A stretch of 64,000 nucleotides of DNA from Isoetes taiwanensis. Taxonomy: Eukaryota; Streptophyta; Lycopodiopsida; Isoetales; Isoetaceae. This document shows positions 9,106 to 20,775 of this stretch, in pieces. Positions within the stretch are counted from its first letter, which is position 1, and the number at the start of each line of letters is the position of its first letter. The notes beneath the pieces are model-generated. The model worked only from the letters and a program-made list of their open reading frames with translations. It ran no database searches and was not told the DNA's origin. The translations under genes and the position numbers were made by a program. Location: the NCBI GenBank assembly GCA_021234155.1, contig JAJEKV010000110.1:2698338-2762337 (forward strand), written 5' to 3'.

Positions 9106-11308
9106 CAACATGTATGGCTAAAGTTTTTCCCAACGGATGTGTGGTGAGTTGGTATAGGCCTAGTAATGCCAAAATAAATGTGCTCTTTGTCGGGGGTTCA
9201 AACCCGGCCAGTGTATGTTTATATTTGGGAGTTGGTTACTGGGGTTATACGGCCATGATCCCCGACGTGGTAGAACTTGTGCATATACGTGTCCTCCACT
9301 TTGGTTGCCTTGACCGGCAGTAGGATATTTCTAGCTAGTCTGTACAAGATGATATTCTAGTGACAAGACTAGTCTAGCTGGACCAAAAATAAAAAATACA
9401 AAAATTTCCGTGACTTCCTAAGGCGGGAGATATCCTGCCTACAAAGTGTGCATGTATGGCTAAAATTTTGCCCAACGGATGTGTGGTGAGTTGGTATAGG
9501 CCTAGTAATGCCAAAATAAATGTGCAATTGGTCGGGGGTTCAAACCCGGCCAGTGTATGTTTATATTTGGGAGTTGGTTACTGGGGTTATACGGCCATGA
9601 TCCTCGACGTGGTAGAACTTGTGCATATACGTGTCCTCCACTTTGGTTGCCTTGACCGACAGTAGGATATTTCTAGCTAGTGTGTACAAGATGATATTCT
9701 AGTGACAAGACTAGTCTAGCTGGACCAAAAATAAAAAATACAAAAATTTCCGTGACTTCCTAAGGCAGGAGATATCCTGCCTACAAAGTGTGCATGTATG
9801 GCTAAAGTTTTGCCCAACGGATGTGTGGTGAGTTGGTATAGGCCTAGTAATGCCAAAATAAATGTGCACTTGGTCGGGGGTTTAAACCCGGCCAGTGTAT
9901 GTTTATATTTGGGAGTTGGTTACTGGGGTTACACGGCCATGATCCCCGACGTGGTAGAACTTGTGCATATACGTGTCCTCCACTTTGGTTGCCTTGACCG
10001 GCAGTAGGATATTTCTAGCTAGTCTGTACAAGATGATATTCTAGTGACAAGACTAGTCTAGCTGGACCAAAAATAAAAAATACAAAAATTTCCGTGACTT
10101 CCTAAGGCGGGAGATATCCTGCCTACAAAGTGTGCATGTATGGCTAAAGTTTTGTCCAACGGATGTGTGGTGAGTTCGTATAGGCCTAGTAATGCCAAAA
10201 TAAATGTACACTTGGTCGAGGGTTCAAACCCGGCCAGTGTATCTTTATATTTGGGAGTTGGTTACTGGGGTTATACGGCCATGATCCCCGACGTGGTAGA
10301 ACTTGTGCATATACGTGTCCTCCACTTTGGTTGCCTTGACCAGCAGTAGGATATTTCTAGCTAGTCTGTACAAGATGATAGTCTAGTGACAAGACTAGTC
10401 TAGCTGGACCAAAAATAAAAAATACAAAAATTTCCGTGACTTCCTAAGGCGGGAGATATCCTGCCTACAAAGTGTGCATGTATGGCTAAAGTTTTGCCCA
10501 ACGGATGTGTGGTGAGTTGGTATAGGCCTAGTAATGCCAAAATAAATGTGCACTTGGCCGGGGGTTCAAACCCGGTCAGTGTATGTTTATATTTGGGAGT
10601 TGGTTACTGGGGTTATACGGCCATGATCCTGACGTGGTAGAACTTGTGCATATACGTGTCCTCCACTTTGGTTGCCTTGACCGGCCTAGTCTGTACAAGA
10701 TGGTATTCTAGTGACAAGACTAGTCTAGCTGGACCAAAAATAAAAAATACAAAAATTTCCGTGACTTCCTAAGGCGGGAGATATCTTGCCTACAAAGTGT
10801 GCACGTATGGCTAAAGTTTTGCTCAACGGATGTGTGGTGAGTTGGTATAGGCCTAGTAATGCCAAAATAAATGTGCACTTGGTCGGGGGTTCAAACCCGG
10901 CCAGTGTATGTTTATATTTGGGAGTTGGTTACTGGGGTTATACGGCCATGATCCCTGACGTGGTAGAACTTGTGCATATACGTGTCCTCCACTTTGGTTG
11001 CCTTGACCGGTAGTAGGATATTTCTAGCTAGTCTGTACAAGATGATATTCTAGTGACAAGACTAGTCTAGCTGGACCAAAAATAAAAAATACAAAAATTT
11101 TCGTGACTTCCTAAGGCGGGAGATATCCTGCCTATAAAGTGTGCATGTATGGCTAAAGTTTTGCCCAACGGATGTGTGATGAGTTGGTATAGGCCTAGTA
11201 ATGCCAAAATAAATGTGCACTTGGTCGGGGGTTCAAACCCGGCCAGTGTATGTTTATATTTGGGAGTTGGTTACTGGGGTTATACGGCCATGATCCCCGA
11301 CGTGGTGA
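9106..11308 (+). repeat. Tandem array, seven units of about 342 bp, with Pol III-type box
   Basis: Units start at about 9109, 9452, 9794, 10136, 10478, 10801 and 11145. Five are 342-344 bp; the fifth lacks 20 bp (GTAGGATATTTCTAGCTAGT) and the seventh stops at 11308. Each unit has TGGTGAGTTGG followed about 45 bp later by GGTTCAAACCC inside GGTCGGGGGTTCAAACCCGG, which resemble the A and B boxes of a tRNA-type Pol III promoter. It also has a near-palindrome AGGCGGGAGATATCCTGCCT. A 69-codon open frame survives in most units, but I see no sign that it is translated. Likely an amplified tRNA-derived SINE-like unit (inference). Confidence 0.75.
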
Positions 11309-12209
11309 CACCTATCAATGAAACTAGGTCGGATAAAAAGAGACGACTGGCACGTAAACGGGTTGCAAAGTGTAGAGCCTTGAAACTAGAATATAACATG
11401 GATGTCAGAGAGATAGATGGCCATGCATCTGATGTTGTTGTTGTGGAGGGCCAGCCGGTCCAAACATGTTTTGCCTCTACATCAATCACGCCACAAGTTG
11501 TACGAGCAGAGCCAGAGCGCCCTATGACTGTGGAAGAGATGCAATCAGTAAGATATCGACACCCAAATGATATGAGTACAGGAAGATCTATTGCAAATGG
11601 AGGGGGTTCATACTTCATCACGTCAGAAGTTAATGGTATTAAGATGCAGCTATTTCCCACAATAGATGAACAAATAGGTGATCAGATGATGTTGCCACAA
11701 ACTACAAACGTGAATGCTCATGGGTTGTGCACACCATCTCAGGTCGAACTCATTGAAACATCAAATCAAATAACGCCACCTATAATACCGAGTAACCCCT
11801 CCTACATGACACCTGAGAATGAAAGTAATACTCATAGATACAAGCGTCTGCGACGCAAAAGGTTGGCGAAGAAAAGGGCCTTGAGGTCAGAGTGCGGTCT
11901 TGATCATGATACCGAATGGACAGATGTTGGACAGGTATCTACAGTAGTAGGAGATGCTAGCGTTGACCTCATAACAACCTTAATGTGTAACCCCTCTTAT
12001 GTGACACAGCAAGGTAGGAGACGACTTGCTCGCATAAGGAAGGCAAAGCATACGGCTGTGAGGTTGGATTACAACACTCCTATTGGTCCTAGGGAACGTC
12101 CTACTGGTCGAAGCGGTTTCAATAAGATAGCATGGACGTGGAATTTACCTCCTCCTCATGACCTTGGTAACATGGATCATAGATGTTTGTATTGCGGGGC
12201 TATGCAGTG
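11309..12209 (+). pseudogene. Helitron RepHel N-terminal part
   Basis: The frame is open from the last array unit through 12243, but Helitron-like sequence starts only at about 11309 (TPINETRSDKKRRLARKR). It has three basic repeats of the type RRRLARxRxAK at 11335, 11845 and 12015. It then reads HRCLYCGAMQ just before the Copia, the zinc-finger-like CxxC start of plant Helitron proteins. The fusion to array sequence upstream probably replaced the true N-terminus. Role in an intact element: DNA binding at the start of the replication initiator protein. Confidence 0.7.
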
Positions 12210-12552
12210 TGTTGCATATATAGCCTTTACACATGTCATGTAGAAGCAGCATGAAGCAACAAATGGGAAACCATGCATGCGGGCATGGCATGCAGAATAG
12301 TTGCATGCGGGCATGGCAGATAGTATAAGAGGAGACTCACGGAAGCGGAAGAAGGTGGAGAGAAGCAAGGAAGCGGTGCATCCTGGGTGGAACAATCCAG
12401 TGATTGGATTGAAGGTGAAGTGGCTGAATTGCAGGTGGCTTTAGGTGGAGTCTTGTTTATGCTTGAAGGGATAGAGCTTGGGCTCTCGGCTGTACATACA
12501 GCAGAAGAGTGCGGCTGTGGCAACAAGCCAGAGTACTGCTTAGAATCGAACA
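12210..12552 (+). repeat. 5' LTR of nested Copia
   Basis: Starts TGTTGCATATATAGCC and ends GAATCGAACA. Contains two copies of GCATGCGGGCATGGCA. Matches 16042-16384 apart from one base. Confidence 0.95.
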
Positions 12553-13930
12553 GTGGTATCAGAGCACAAGAACACTTCGGTCATCTTCACAGATTGTCCG
12601 AAGATCGGAGGATTGTTTTTGTTACCCGGTTTCAAGGAGGACATGGCAAGCATACAGAGTAGCTTGTTAATGTGTGTAAGGGAGACTAGGTGGAGCCGTG
12701 CTTATGGACGGCAGATGGTTGAATTCAATAGAAAACTTGCAATTGAGAAAGAGAACCTGGGAATGATTGGAGCAATTGCAAATGTGCAGAGGAGAACTAG
12801 GAGAACTCATGTATTGACCATCGACTCTGGAGCAGAAGTTTCAGTGGTAAGCTCACCAAGAATGTTGCGTCATGTTAAAACCAATGAAAAGCATGTAGTC
12901 AAGATGGGAAATGGAGTTCTTCAGGGTGTACATGGGCACGGGAATCTAGAATTGACAAGGGAAGGTAAAACTATTCTTAATGTGCCGAGAGCATTATATG
13001 TCCCGGGTATGTTGTTCAATCTGGTTTCTGTAGCAGATTTAGTAGATGATGGTTATGAATTAAGATTTCATAAGACTGGGTGCAAGTTCATAAAAGATGG
13101 TGTGAAAACCTTTGAGGCACAAAGGAACGGAAAGCTGTTTGAATTGGATGCAGAGGTTATCAATAAAGTTTCTGTTATGGATGATCTGCATACATGGCAT
13201 CTTAGAATGGGGCATGTCAATTATAACAGTATTAAAATTGCACAGAAACATAAGTTGTTAGATGGGTTGATATGTAATGATGAAGATCATGGCGTGTGTG
13301 AGGCATGTATGCTTGGAAAGCAAGCTAGACTTCCCTTTAAAAATAAAGGACGGCGAGCAACTGAGTTGCTTGAATTAGTGCATTCTGACGTGTGTGGACC
13401 TATGCAAACACAGAGCCTTGGGGGAAAATCATATTTTGCCACTTTTATAGATGATTGTAGCAGACGCACCAAATGTTATTATCTTCGCACAAAAGATCAA
13501 GTATATGATGCTTTTCGGCTTTATGTCGCAGAGGTAGAGCGAGAAACATCCAAACGTGTAAAATCGTTGAGGTCAGATCTCGGAGGAGAATACAGGTCGA
13601 GTGAATTCACAAAGTTCTCGTCATGTGCGTGGTATTAGAAGACAAAGATACATGTCGATATACACCCCGCCAGAACGGGTAGCAGAACGTAAGAACCGCA
13701 CCATAATGGATGCGGCTAGATGCATGTTGAAACATGCAGGATTGCCTAACTTTTTATGGGGAGAAGCAGTAGCTGCAGCCTGCTATGTGCAGAACAGGTT
13801 GCCCACAGCTGCATTGAAGGGAGCAGTTCCTGAGGAGAAGTGGTCTGGAAGAAGGCAAATTGGCCGATCGATTGAGGGTCTACGGATGTTTAGCATACAT
13901 GCACGCGCTGCAGGAGCCGGAGGAAGTTAG
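12553..13930 (+). pseudogene. Copia protease, GAG-pre-integrase and integrase (broken)
   Basis: The frame from 12553 is open to 13638. It holds the retroviral-type protease motif DSGAEVSVVS (12824), the GAG-pre-integrase signature WHLRMGH..CEACMLGKQARLPF (13195-13340) and the start of integrase (ELVHSDVCGP, FIDDCSRR, LRSDLGGEY). A frameshift at about 13620 moves the rest (TPPERVAERKNRTIMDAARC) to another frame, which ends at 13930. Almost no gag is left between the primer-binding site and protease. Intact proteins would cut the polyprotein and insert the cDNA; this one cannot. Confidence 0.85.
12554..12565 (+). other. Primer-binding site, initiator Met-tRNA
   Basis: TGGTATCAGAGC, complementary to the 3' end of plant initiator methionine tRNA, one base after the 5' LTR. 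Confidence 0.9.
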
Positions 13931-14461
13931 ATGATCGGTATCCCCACTTTTCTAGTAGGGTATGATGAGGAGGCAAACGGCTATAGGCTATATGAACCCC
14001 GCGGACCCATAAAGTTTATGTTAGCGGGGATGTTGAATTTGATGAAAGAATACTTTATAAGGATAGGAAATCTTTGACAGTGCAGGAAGCAGCGGAATGG
14101 ATACCAATAGACGAAGACGATCTAGAGAAGGATGCGGAGAAGATCAAGGAGACAGTAGCGGAACCAGATGTAGTAATAAGTGATGACTCAGATGATGAGC
14201 CGGATGGGGTGCATGAGACCATAGAGGTCAACAGTGCACCACATACACCGGAGGCAGAGCACGAGGAGGTGCATGAGGCTCTTGGAGCTGATAGTGTGCC
14301 GATGTGCAAGAAGAAGTGCATGAAGGAAGGCAAGAAGACATTGAAAGTAGAACAACCACACGCCGCATTGAGGTGGAACGCTTTTAAGGCGTAACTTCCT
14401 TTTGATGCGTATGCTTATGGCGTGACAAAGCGAAGTTCCAAAACCGAAGATAATATCTTGT

Positions 14462-16032
14462 GTGGTGGAGCCCAAGACAAGAGAACAAGTCGTAATGGGA
14501 GCTGATTCCCTCAAATGGAAGGAGGCTATGGAGAGTGAGTTGAAATCATTTGAAGAAACCGGAACATATGAATTGGTGTCAACCGAGGAGCAAAAATGTG
14601 GTTGGCGAAAGAAGTGGCTCTTTAAAATAAAGAGAAATGCTGATGGATCAAGAGAAAGGTATAAAGCTCTCGGCTAGTAGCAAAAAGGATACACTGGGAA
14701 GAAGGAGTAGACTATACAGATACTTTTTTCACCCATAGTCAAGGTGACTAGTCTAAGAACCCCGATAGCATTGGCGCTCGTAATGATATGGAGATAGAGC
14801 ATATGGACGTGAAGACGGCTTTCTTAAATGGAGAACTAGAAGAAGAGATCTATATGGAGCAGCCTGAAGGATATGAGCAGGGGAAGAATATGGTGTGCAG
14901 ACTGAAAAAAGCGATATACGGCTTGAGACAAGCATCTAGGCAATGGTATGTTTGCATGAATAAGTTTTTGCTTTCAATTGGGTTTAGAAAGTTGAAAACG
15001 GAAGGCAATCTATACATGTGGAAAGAAGGGGACAAGTGCTTGATTATGGCACTTTATGTTGATGATTGTGTCATAGTCAGTAATGACAAATCATACCTAG
15101 AGAGATGCAAAGTGTTATTGAAGAGACGATTCCGAATAACAGAACTAGGTGAGCTCAAGAAACTGTTGGGTATGGAGGTCAGAAGGAATAGGAAAAAGGG
15201 GGAGCTTGCTTTGACGCAAGAGCAGAATATCAAAAAGGCTTTGGTCCGATACGGAATGGCAAATTGCAATATATCAAAAACACCCCTTGTACCAGGTACA
15301 AAAATTAGCAGTAAGATGTGCCCGAGAAACTTGGCTGAACAAAGGGAAATGGAAAAGGTGCCGTATCGTGCATTGATAGGCTCGCTTTTACATATTGCCA
15401 ACAGCACAAGGCCAGATATCTCTTATGCAGTTAACTTGCTCAGTCGTTTTTGCAACAATCCAGGACGAGAGCATTGGATAGCGGCCAAAAGGGTTTTGAG
15501 ATATTTGAAGGGTACTTTGCATGATGGTATTCACTTCACCAAGAGTGAAGAAAATGGTTTAACAGGTTATGCCGATGCAGACTGGGGAGGAGATCTGGAT
15601 GACAGGAAGTCAACTTCAGGTTATGTGTGCAAATTAGGTAATGCTGCTATATCTTGGGGGTGTAAGAAGCAGGAATGTGTAGCCAAATCTAGCGCAGAAG
15701 CAGAATATGTAGCAGTATCACAGGCGGCCTCTGAAATAATTTGGTTACGCAGAATGCTCAAGGAGTTGGGATGTTTGTTGCCGAGTGCTACCAAGCTATA
15801 CTGTGATAACAAGAGCGGAGTGGCAATGACTAAAAATCCAGTTCATCATTCTCGTACCAAACACATTGAAATACACCATCACTTCATACGGGATGAAGTC
15901 GAAAAAGGGGAGATCGATGTGACTTATATCCCCACAAAATTGCAGCAGGCGGACATGCTCACTAAGGCTCTATCTGAACCTAAGTTGATAGATGCTAAAA
16001 CCCAGGTCGGAGTTGTGGAGTGTAAAGGCTAA
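14462..16032 (+). pseudogene. Copia reverse transcriptase and RNase H (broken)
   Basis: The first part (14462-14677) gives WKEAMESELKSFEETGTYEL and WLFKIKRNADGS. After a broken stretch the frame opens again from 14788 to 16032 with HMDVKTAFLNGELEEEIYM, ALYVDDC (catalytic YVDD at about 15055) and the RNase H block GYADADWGGDLDDRKSTSGY. RNase H ends just before the polypurine tract. The 1,245-base second part is uninterrupted, but the start of the RT domain is frameshifted, so no full Pol can be made. Confidence 0.9.
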
Positions 16033-16041
16033 GGGGGAGTA

Positions 16042-16384
16042 TGTTGCATATATAGCCTTTACACATGTCATGTAGAAGCAGCATGAAGCAACAAATGGGA
16101 AACCATGCATGCGGGCATGGCATGCAGAATAGTTGCATGCGGGCATGGCAGATAGTATAAGAGGAGACTCACGGAAGCGGAAGAAGGTGGAGAGAAGCAA
16201 GGAAGCAGTGCATCCTGGGTGGAACAATCCAGTGATTGGATTGAAGGTGAAGTGGCTGAATTGCAGGTGGCTTTAGGTGGAGTCTTGTTTATGCTTGAAG
16301 GGATAGAGCTTGGGCTCTCGGCTGTACATACAGCAGAAGAGTGCGGCTGTGGCAACAAGCCAGAGTACTGCTTAGAATCGAACA
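16042..16384 (+). repeat. 3' LTR of nested Copia
   Basis: Same as 12210-12552 apart from one base. Followed directly by the target duplication CAGTG and resumed Helitron coding sequence. Confidence 0.95.
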
Positions 16385-17368
16385 CAGTGGACGGCAGAAC
16401 TCACAGTTAAAAAGAAGTGCAAGGTATGTGCTGATGGAAATGTGCAGCTGCCATTGATTCCAGAACCACCACAGGCATTGTTTGACCTATATACGAGAAC
16501 AGATAGTTTGGGTGATCACTTTCGCACGAACATTAGAAAGTACAATAATATTTTTTCGTTTGCCTCAGTGGGGGTGAAAATTGATGAGGCGTTGGCAAAT
16601 GCTATTGGTGGAGCTTATACTTTTAGGGTCAATGGCCGCATGTGCCATAAGATGGGAACATTATTGCCACCGCAAGGGCATCAAGAGCATGCAAAATTTG
16701 CACAGATATACATCATGGATGGCGAGGACATGCAAGTTGAACGCAGGATGTCCATTTTTGATGGATTGAGGCAAGAAATAGTGGTGCAGTTGCAGGCCCT
16801 TATGACAGAGTACAATCCATTTGTTAGCTGAGCGCGGCACAGATTATGCGTGTCCATCCAACCATGGATATCCGTTTGCGTATACCTTTCTTGCAATGTG
16901 CAGAATCCTGTAAGGAGGCAATATAATGCTCCAACTGTAAATGATGTGGCTGTCTTAATGCCTGTCGATGATAAGCCCGAAGATGGTCAGAGGGACATTA
17001 TTATACACTCTAAGGATGGTGGCGTGAGGTTTATAGATGCATATCACTCAGCGTATGATCCATTGCACTTTGTGCTGCTACTTCCCTATGGTACAGATGG
17101 ATGGCATCTTAAAATACCTCATGGACAGATAGGCGCAAAGGAAGTAACTATTATGGAGTACTACAGATATCATCTGTTCACGCGTCAAGGGCATACATCT
17201 CCCCTTCACATGGCTGGCCGATTGTTTCAAGAATACATTTGTGATATGTTTGCGAAGATGGAGCAAGAAAGACTGCAATTCATAGTGTTGAATCAACACA
17301 CCATTCGAAAAGACATGTTACAGGGCATTATGGACTTTGAAGGAGACAATGCAAACGCTATTGGCTGA
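16385..17368 (+). pseudogene. Helitron RepHel, region before Rep catalytic core
   Basis: After the Copia the Helitron frame resumes with VCADGNVQLPLIPEPP, LFDLYT, INAF-like NKYNNIFSFASVGVK and FRVNGRMCHKMGTLLPPQG, all standard for this part of plant Helitron proteins. A stop at 16829-16831 and a frame change follow. The next segment (16850-17368) reads RRQYNAPTVNDVAVLMP, DAYHSAYDPLHFVLLLPYGT and ends before the Rep domain. This part of the protein links the zinc finger to the replication-initiator domain. Confidence 0.75.
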
Positions 17369-17374
17369 AAAGTT

Positions 17375-17955
17375 GTGTTACCATCCTCAACTACGGGAGG
17401 TCCGAGATACATGACCCAACGATATCAGGATGCTATGTCTATTGTCCGCGAACATGGCAGGCCGGACCTCTTTATAACCATGACTGCCAATGCAAATTGG
17501 GAAGAGATTAGGAGGGAATTATTGTATGGTCAATCGCCAAGTGATCGGCCAGAGTTAGTGGCTAGAATATTCTATATGAAGGTAAAGGAGCTGATAGATC
17601 TGATAACTAATCGTGGTATATTCGGCCGCATAATTGCAAAAGTCTATGTCATTGAGTTTCAGAAAAGTTTACCTACGATCAACCCAGTCGAAAATGGAAG
17701 GTCAGAGAGAATACCCAGAAGTTTCCCACTATTGGACGCATGTACTTTGTTAATCCTTCAGAAGGAGAGCGATACTATTTACGACTCCTGTTGACCCGCG
17801 TGACAGGTGCAATTAGTTTTGAAGATTTACGCTCTTTTGACGGGGAGTTGTGTGCAACATATAAAGAAGCTTGCATTCGTCGTGGGTTGCTTCGCGATGA
17901 CACAGAATGGCTTGAGTCTCTTCAGGAAGCAGCAGCATGGGGCATGCCACCATAA
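17375..17955 (+). pseudogene. Helitron Rep domain with catalytic core deleted
   Basis: The entry motif PDLFITMTANANWEEI (about 17465) and the block IFGRIIAKVYVIEFQK (17615-17665) are clear. Directly after FQKSLP, where family members continue into the HUH metal-binding motif, the sequence jumps to a region normally several hundred residues downstream (RKWKVRE..IGRMYFVNPSEGERYYLRLLL, 17690-17790). Both the HUH histidines and the catalytic tyrosines are therefore missing, apparently through one internal deletion. The remainder (DLRSFDGELCATYKEACIRRGLL) connects to the helicase. Confidence 0.8.
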
Positions 17956-19730
17956 TTGCGGCACATGTTCGCCATGATCCTTTCAAATTGTGAACCATCG
18001 AATCCACTACAACTGTGGGAAGAAGTCAAGCTTTCTATGATCGGTGACTTCTTGCATGAAGCACGAAGGGTTGAAGAAGATCAAAGTGTAAATATGTGTG
18101 ATCAATTATTTGACATGGCACTTCTAGACATTGAAGATCATATGAACTCTGTCGGGCGATCCTTAAGGGAGTTTGATTTCATTCTTCCTGAGCGTGCAAT
18201 AGATCCATATATGATATTTCGGGATGAGGTGTTTCAAGAAGATATGGTAGAAGTGCAAGAAGCTGTGGACCGCTTATATCACGACCAACGTGTTATCTTC
18301 GACCGTGTGATTGATGAGCACGTGATGTTAGAAAAAGGACAGGTGTTTTTCGTTCATGGTGCAGGCGGCTCGGGAAAGAGTTTTCCTTTTAACACCATGT
18401 TGTCTTTTGTTCGTGCCAAAGGTATCATTGCACTGGCGGTTGCGTCTTCAGGAATTGCATCCACCTTATTGAAGGGTGGGCGCACTGCACATTCAAGGTT
18501 CAAGTTACCGATAAACATAGATGAAACGTCAACTTGCAATATTACAAAGCAGTCGGAGTTGGCAAAATTGATAAGAGTGACTCGCATGATTATATGGGAT
18601 GAGTCCCCAATGATGCATAAATATGTTTATGAAGCACTGGATAGAACACTCCGTGACGTGATGTCATGTGACAAATTGTTTGGGGGACTCATTGTTGTTT
18701 TGGGAGGAGATTTTCGCCAGCTTCCACCTGTGGTTCCATGAGGAAATCGCCCCCAAATTGTGCATGCTTCCTTGAAATGCTCTTACATATGGGAGTGCAT
18801 GCTTCCTTGAAATGCTCTTACATATGGGATCATGTCGAGGAACATAAGCTTAACGTAAATATGCGAGTAATGAACAGTGTGGGAAGAGACGCGGAAGAGC
18901 AAAAGGCATTTGCTGAGTATCTTTTACGAGTTGGAGATGGACTTGAGACCACGTTTTCCAATATTGGATCGGATGTGATACGTCTTCCAGAAGAGATTTG
19001 TGTGAAGTCCCAAGACTTAAATGACTTGCTAGCCGTGACATTCCCCGATGTTTCAACGAATTATGGAAGTGTGTCCTATTGGGTGCAAAGGGGTATACTT
19101 ACGCCACTGAATGATGATGTTGATGAAGTAAACAAGAGGATGACAGAGTGGTTGCCTGCTGCACCTATTGATTATTACAGTGCTGATCGAGCTGTTAATG
19201 AGAATGACGCAGGGGTCTATCCTATCGAATTTTTGAATGCACAAACTCCGAATGGGATGCCTCCTTATCAATTAACTTTGAAGGTTGGCATGCTTGTCAT
19301 GTTATTGAGGTCTGTTTCTACACGTAAGGGACTCTACAATGGCACTCACCTCATTATACGTTCATTGGGAAGACGCGCTATAGATGCCGAGATTGTCACT
19401 GGAAAGAATATTGGAAGCAGAGTGTTCATATTTAGAATACCTTTGGTGCCCAATAATGCAGAACTCCCGTTTCAGTTTGAGCGCATACAGTTTCCATTGC
19501 GTCCAGCTTTTGGTATGACAATCAACAAGTCCCAAGGCCAAACAATGAAAATGGTGGGTTTGTATTTTCCAAATCCAGTATTCAGTCACGGACAACTCTA
19601 CGTGGCACTCTCAAGAGCTCAAGGAATCCAAGGCATAAAGGTACTCATTCTATCGAAGGATGGAGATGCTTCAAGAGATGTTGACAGATCACGATATACA
19701 ACAAATATAGTATACAAAGAACTCCTCTAA
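17956..19730 (+). pseudogene. Helitron PIF1-type helicase domain (two lesions)
   Basis: Walker A GAGGSGKS is at 18358-18381, Walker B-type IIWDES at about 18588, and GGDFRQLPPVVP ends at 18738. A TGA stop at 18739-18741 and a 35-bp tandem duplication at 18760-18829 break the frame. After these the frame is open to 19730 with the C-terminal helicase motifs FPLRPAFGMTINKSQGQT and YVALSRAQG. In a live element this 5'-to-3' helicase unwinds the strand during rolling-circle transposition. Apart from those two lesions this half is well kept. Confidence 0.9.
18760..18829 (+). repeat. 35-bp tandem duplication inside helicase
   Basis: The unit starts GTGCATGCTTCC and ends ACATATGGGA, at 18760-18794 and again at 18795-18829 with no difference. 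Its length is not a multiple of three, so it shifts the frame. Identity suggests a recent event. Confidence 0.95.
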
Positions 19731-20160
19731 GTGTGAGTTTAATACTTACAAATCACATTGTTCTCATTGATATCTTCTACTTTCGTTCTTCCTTTTATTT
19801 TTATCTTACTTACTTACATCTTCATTCATGTAGATGGTGCATATTTTGGTCCCTTGGTATGTCTTCGGTCACCATGTCGCCGAATGCCTAAAGGGTGACA
19901 GGAGCTACCACATCTCACGTGTTACTTATGTCATACGCAGGGATAGGTTCTGTACGTACAAAATTCAAATTCCTGACGTATAAAGTAAAAAAATACGTAT
20001 TTTTTAATAAAATACGTATTTAACGTATTTAAGCCTCGCCGGTCGGAAAAAAAATTTTCACGTACGCGAAAGCTTCGTGAAAGCGTACGTGAAACAGTGA
20101 AAACCGCGTACGCGAACGCAATTTTATTTTATTTATTTATTTTTTTTTTTATACGAATGC
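19731..20160. other. Helitron tail region and CpG/ATACG-rich block
   Basis: 19731-19930 may hold a short last Helitron exon after CATGTAG at 19833, but no motif supports it. From about 19935 the sequence changes to alternating T- or A-runs with CG words: ATACGTATT, TTTCACGTACGCG, CGTACGCGAACGC. Its reverse complement resembles 33400-33620 in order of words, sharing GAACCTATCCCTG, so the two are copies of one repeat in opposite orientation. No gene recognised. Confidence 0.5.
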
Positions 20161-20775
20161 TTAATGTGGGTTTATCTAACTTGTGTTAGTAGGGTATTGT
20201 TCCCTAATGGTGGCAACATAGGGATAGAATGTAACCCAATAACATTCCTTTAAGAAGGATTTCCAGATAACTTAAGGGATTGGTTACCATAGAATGCTTA
20301 AGACCCTGCATTTGTTCAAACTTTTCCATTGGACATATAAGCATTATACCCTGTCGTACGGACCTAGAATTGGACCTAGGTATCGTGATAATGTCTATGG
20401 CCGGTGATCCTTTCTGGACACATAGATTAGCACATTAATATGTCCATGAATATTCTAGTTTCCCCACTTCCTTTTAGAAATTATACATGATTTCCCTTTC
20501 CAAAATTTTCTTTACATTTTCCCCTTAGTTTTTTCGACTCCTCTCCATCTTTATGAAAGGAGGCGGCTGTGGTCATCTGAGGCAGACCCGATCTAATTCG
20601 ACCTAAGCAGGGATCATCTCGGGCTTCCCATTGTCTTCTGGCACATCATATCTTTAAGGATGGCGGTTTGACTAAGTTTCCCGGGTTTTTCCTCTATGGA
20701 TTTTTGGAACCTAAAGCTGGTGGATGATTCATCCTTCTGCGAAGAAGAACTACAGGGCCGGAATGAAGCGCTAGT

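Larger units (their letters stand above)
12210..16384 (+). mobile_element. Copia LTR retrotransposon inside the Helitron
   Basis: LTRs of 343 bp at 12210-12552 and 16042-16384 begin TG and end CA. Target duplication CAGTG is present at 12205-12209 and 16385-16389. The primer-binding site TGGTATCAGAGC is at 12554-12565, and a polypurine tract AAGGGGGAG precedes the 3' LTR. I find only one base different between the LTRs (GAAGCGGTG against GAAGCAGTG), so the insertion is recent. In contrast the coding region has several frameshifts and lacks nearly all of gag, so the copy was probably already defective and moved in trans. Confidence 0.95.
11309..19930 (+). mobile_element. Helitron remnant (RepHel), split by a Copia
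   Basis: A RepHel coding region runs left to right in pieces: a basic N-terminal region, part of the Rep domain, and a PIF1-type helicase. The Copia at 12210-16384 sits inside it, and joining the sequence on either side of the CAGTG duplication restores one reading frame (..CLYCGAMQ, then TAEL..). Several stops and frameshifts and a large deletion in Rep show it is dead. Its own 5' TC end and 3' CTRR end were not located. The Helitron 3' ends at 34652 and 39910 belong to other copies. Confidence 0.85.

Noticed and set aside
9114-11013. Repeated 69-codon open frames in the tandem array as a gene family
   Set aside because: They are the same repeat unit copied; base changes show no codon bias and the frame includes the Pol III-type box.
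9106-11308. Regular repeats resembling a CRISPR array
   Set aside because: Units are about 342 bp with no unique spacers, in a plant nuclear context; it is a tandem array of one unit.
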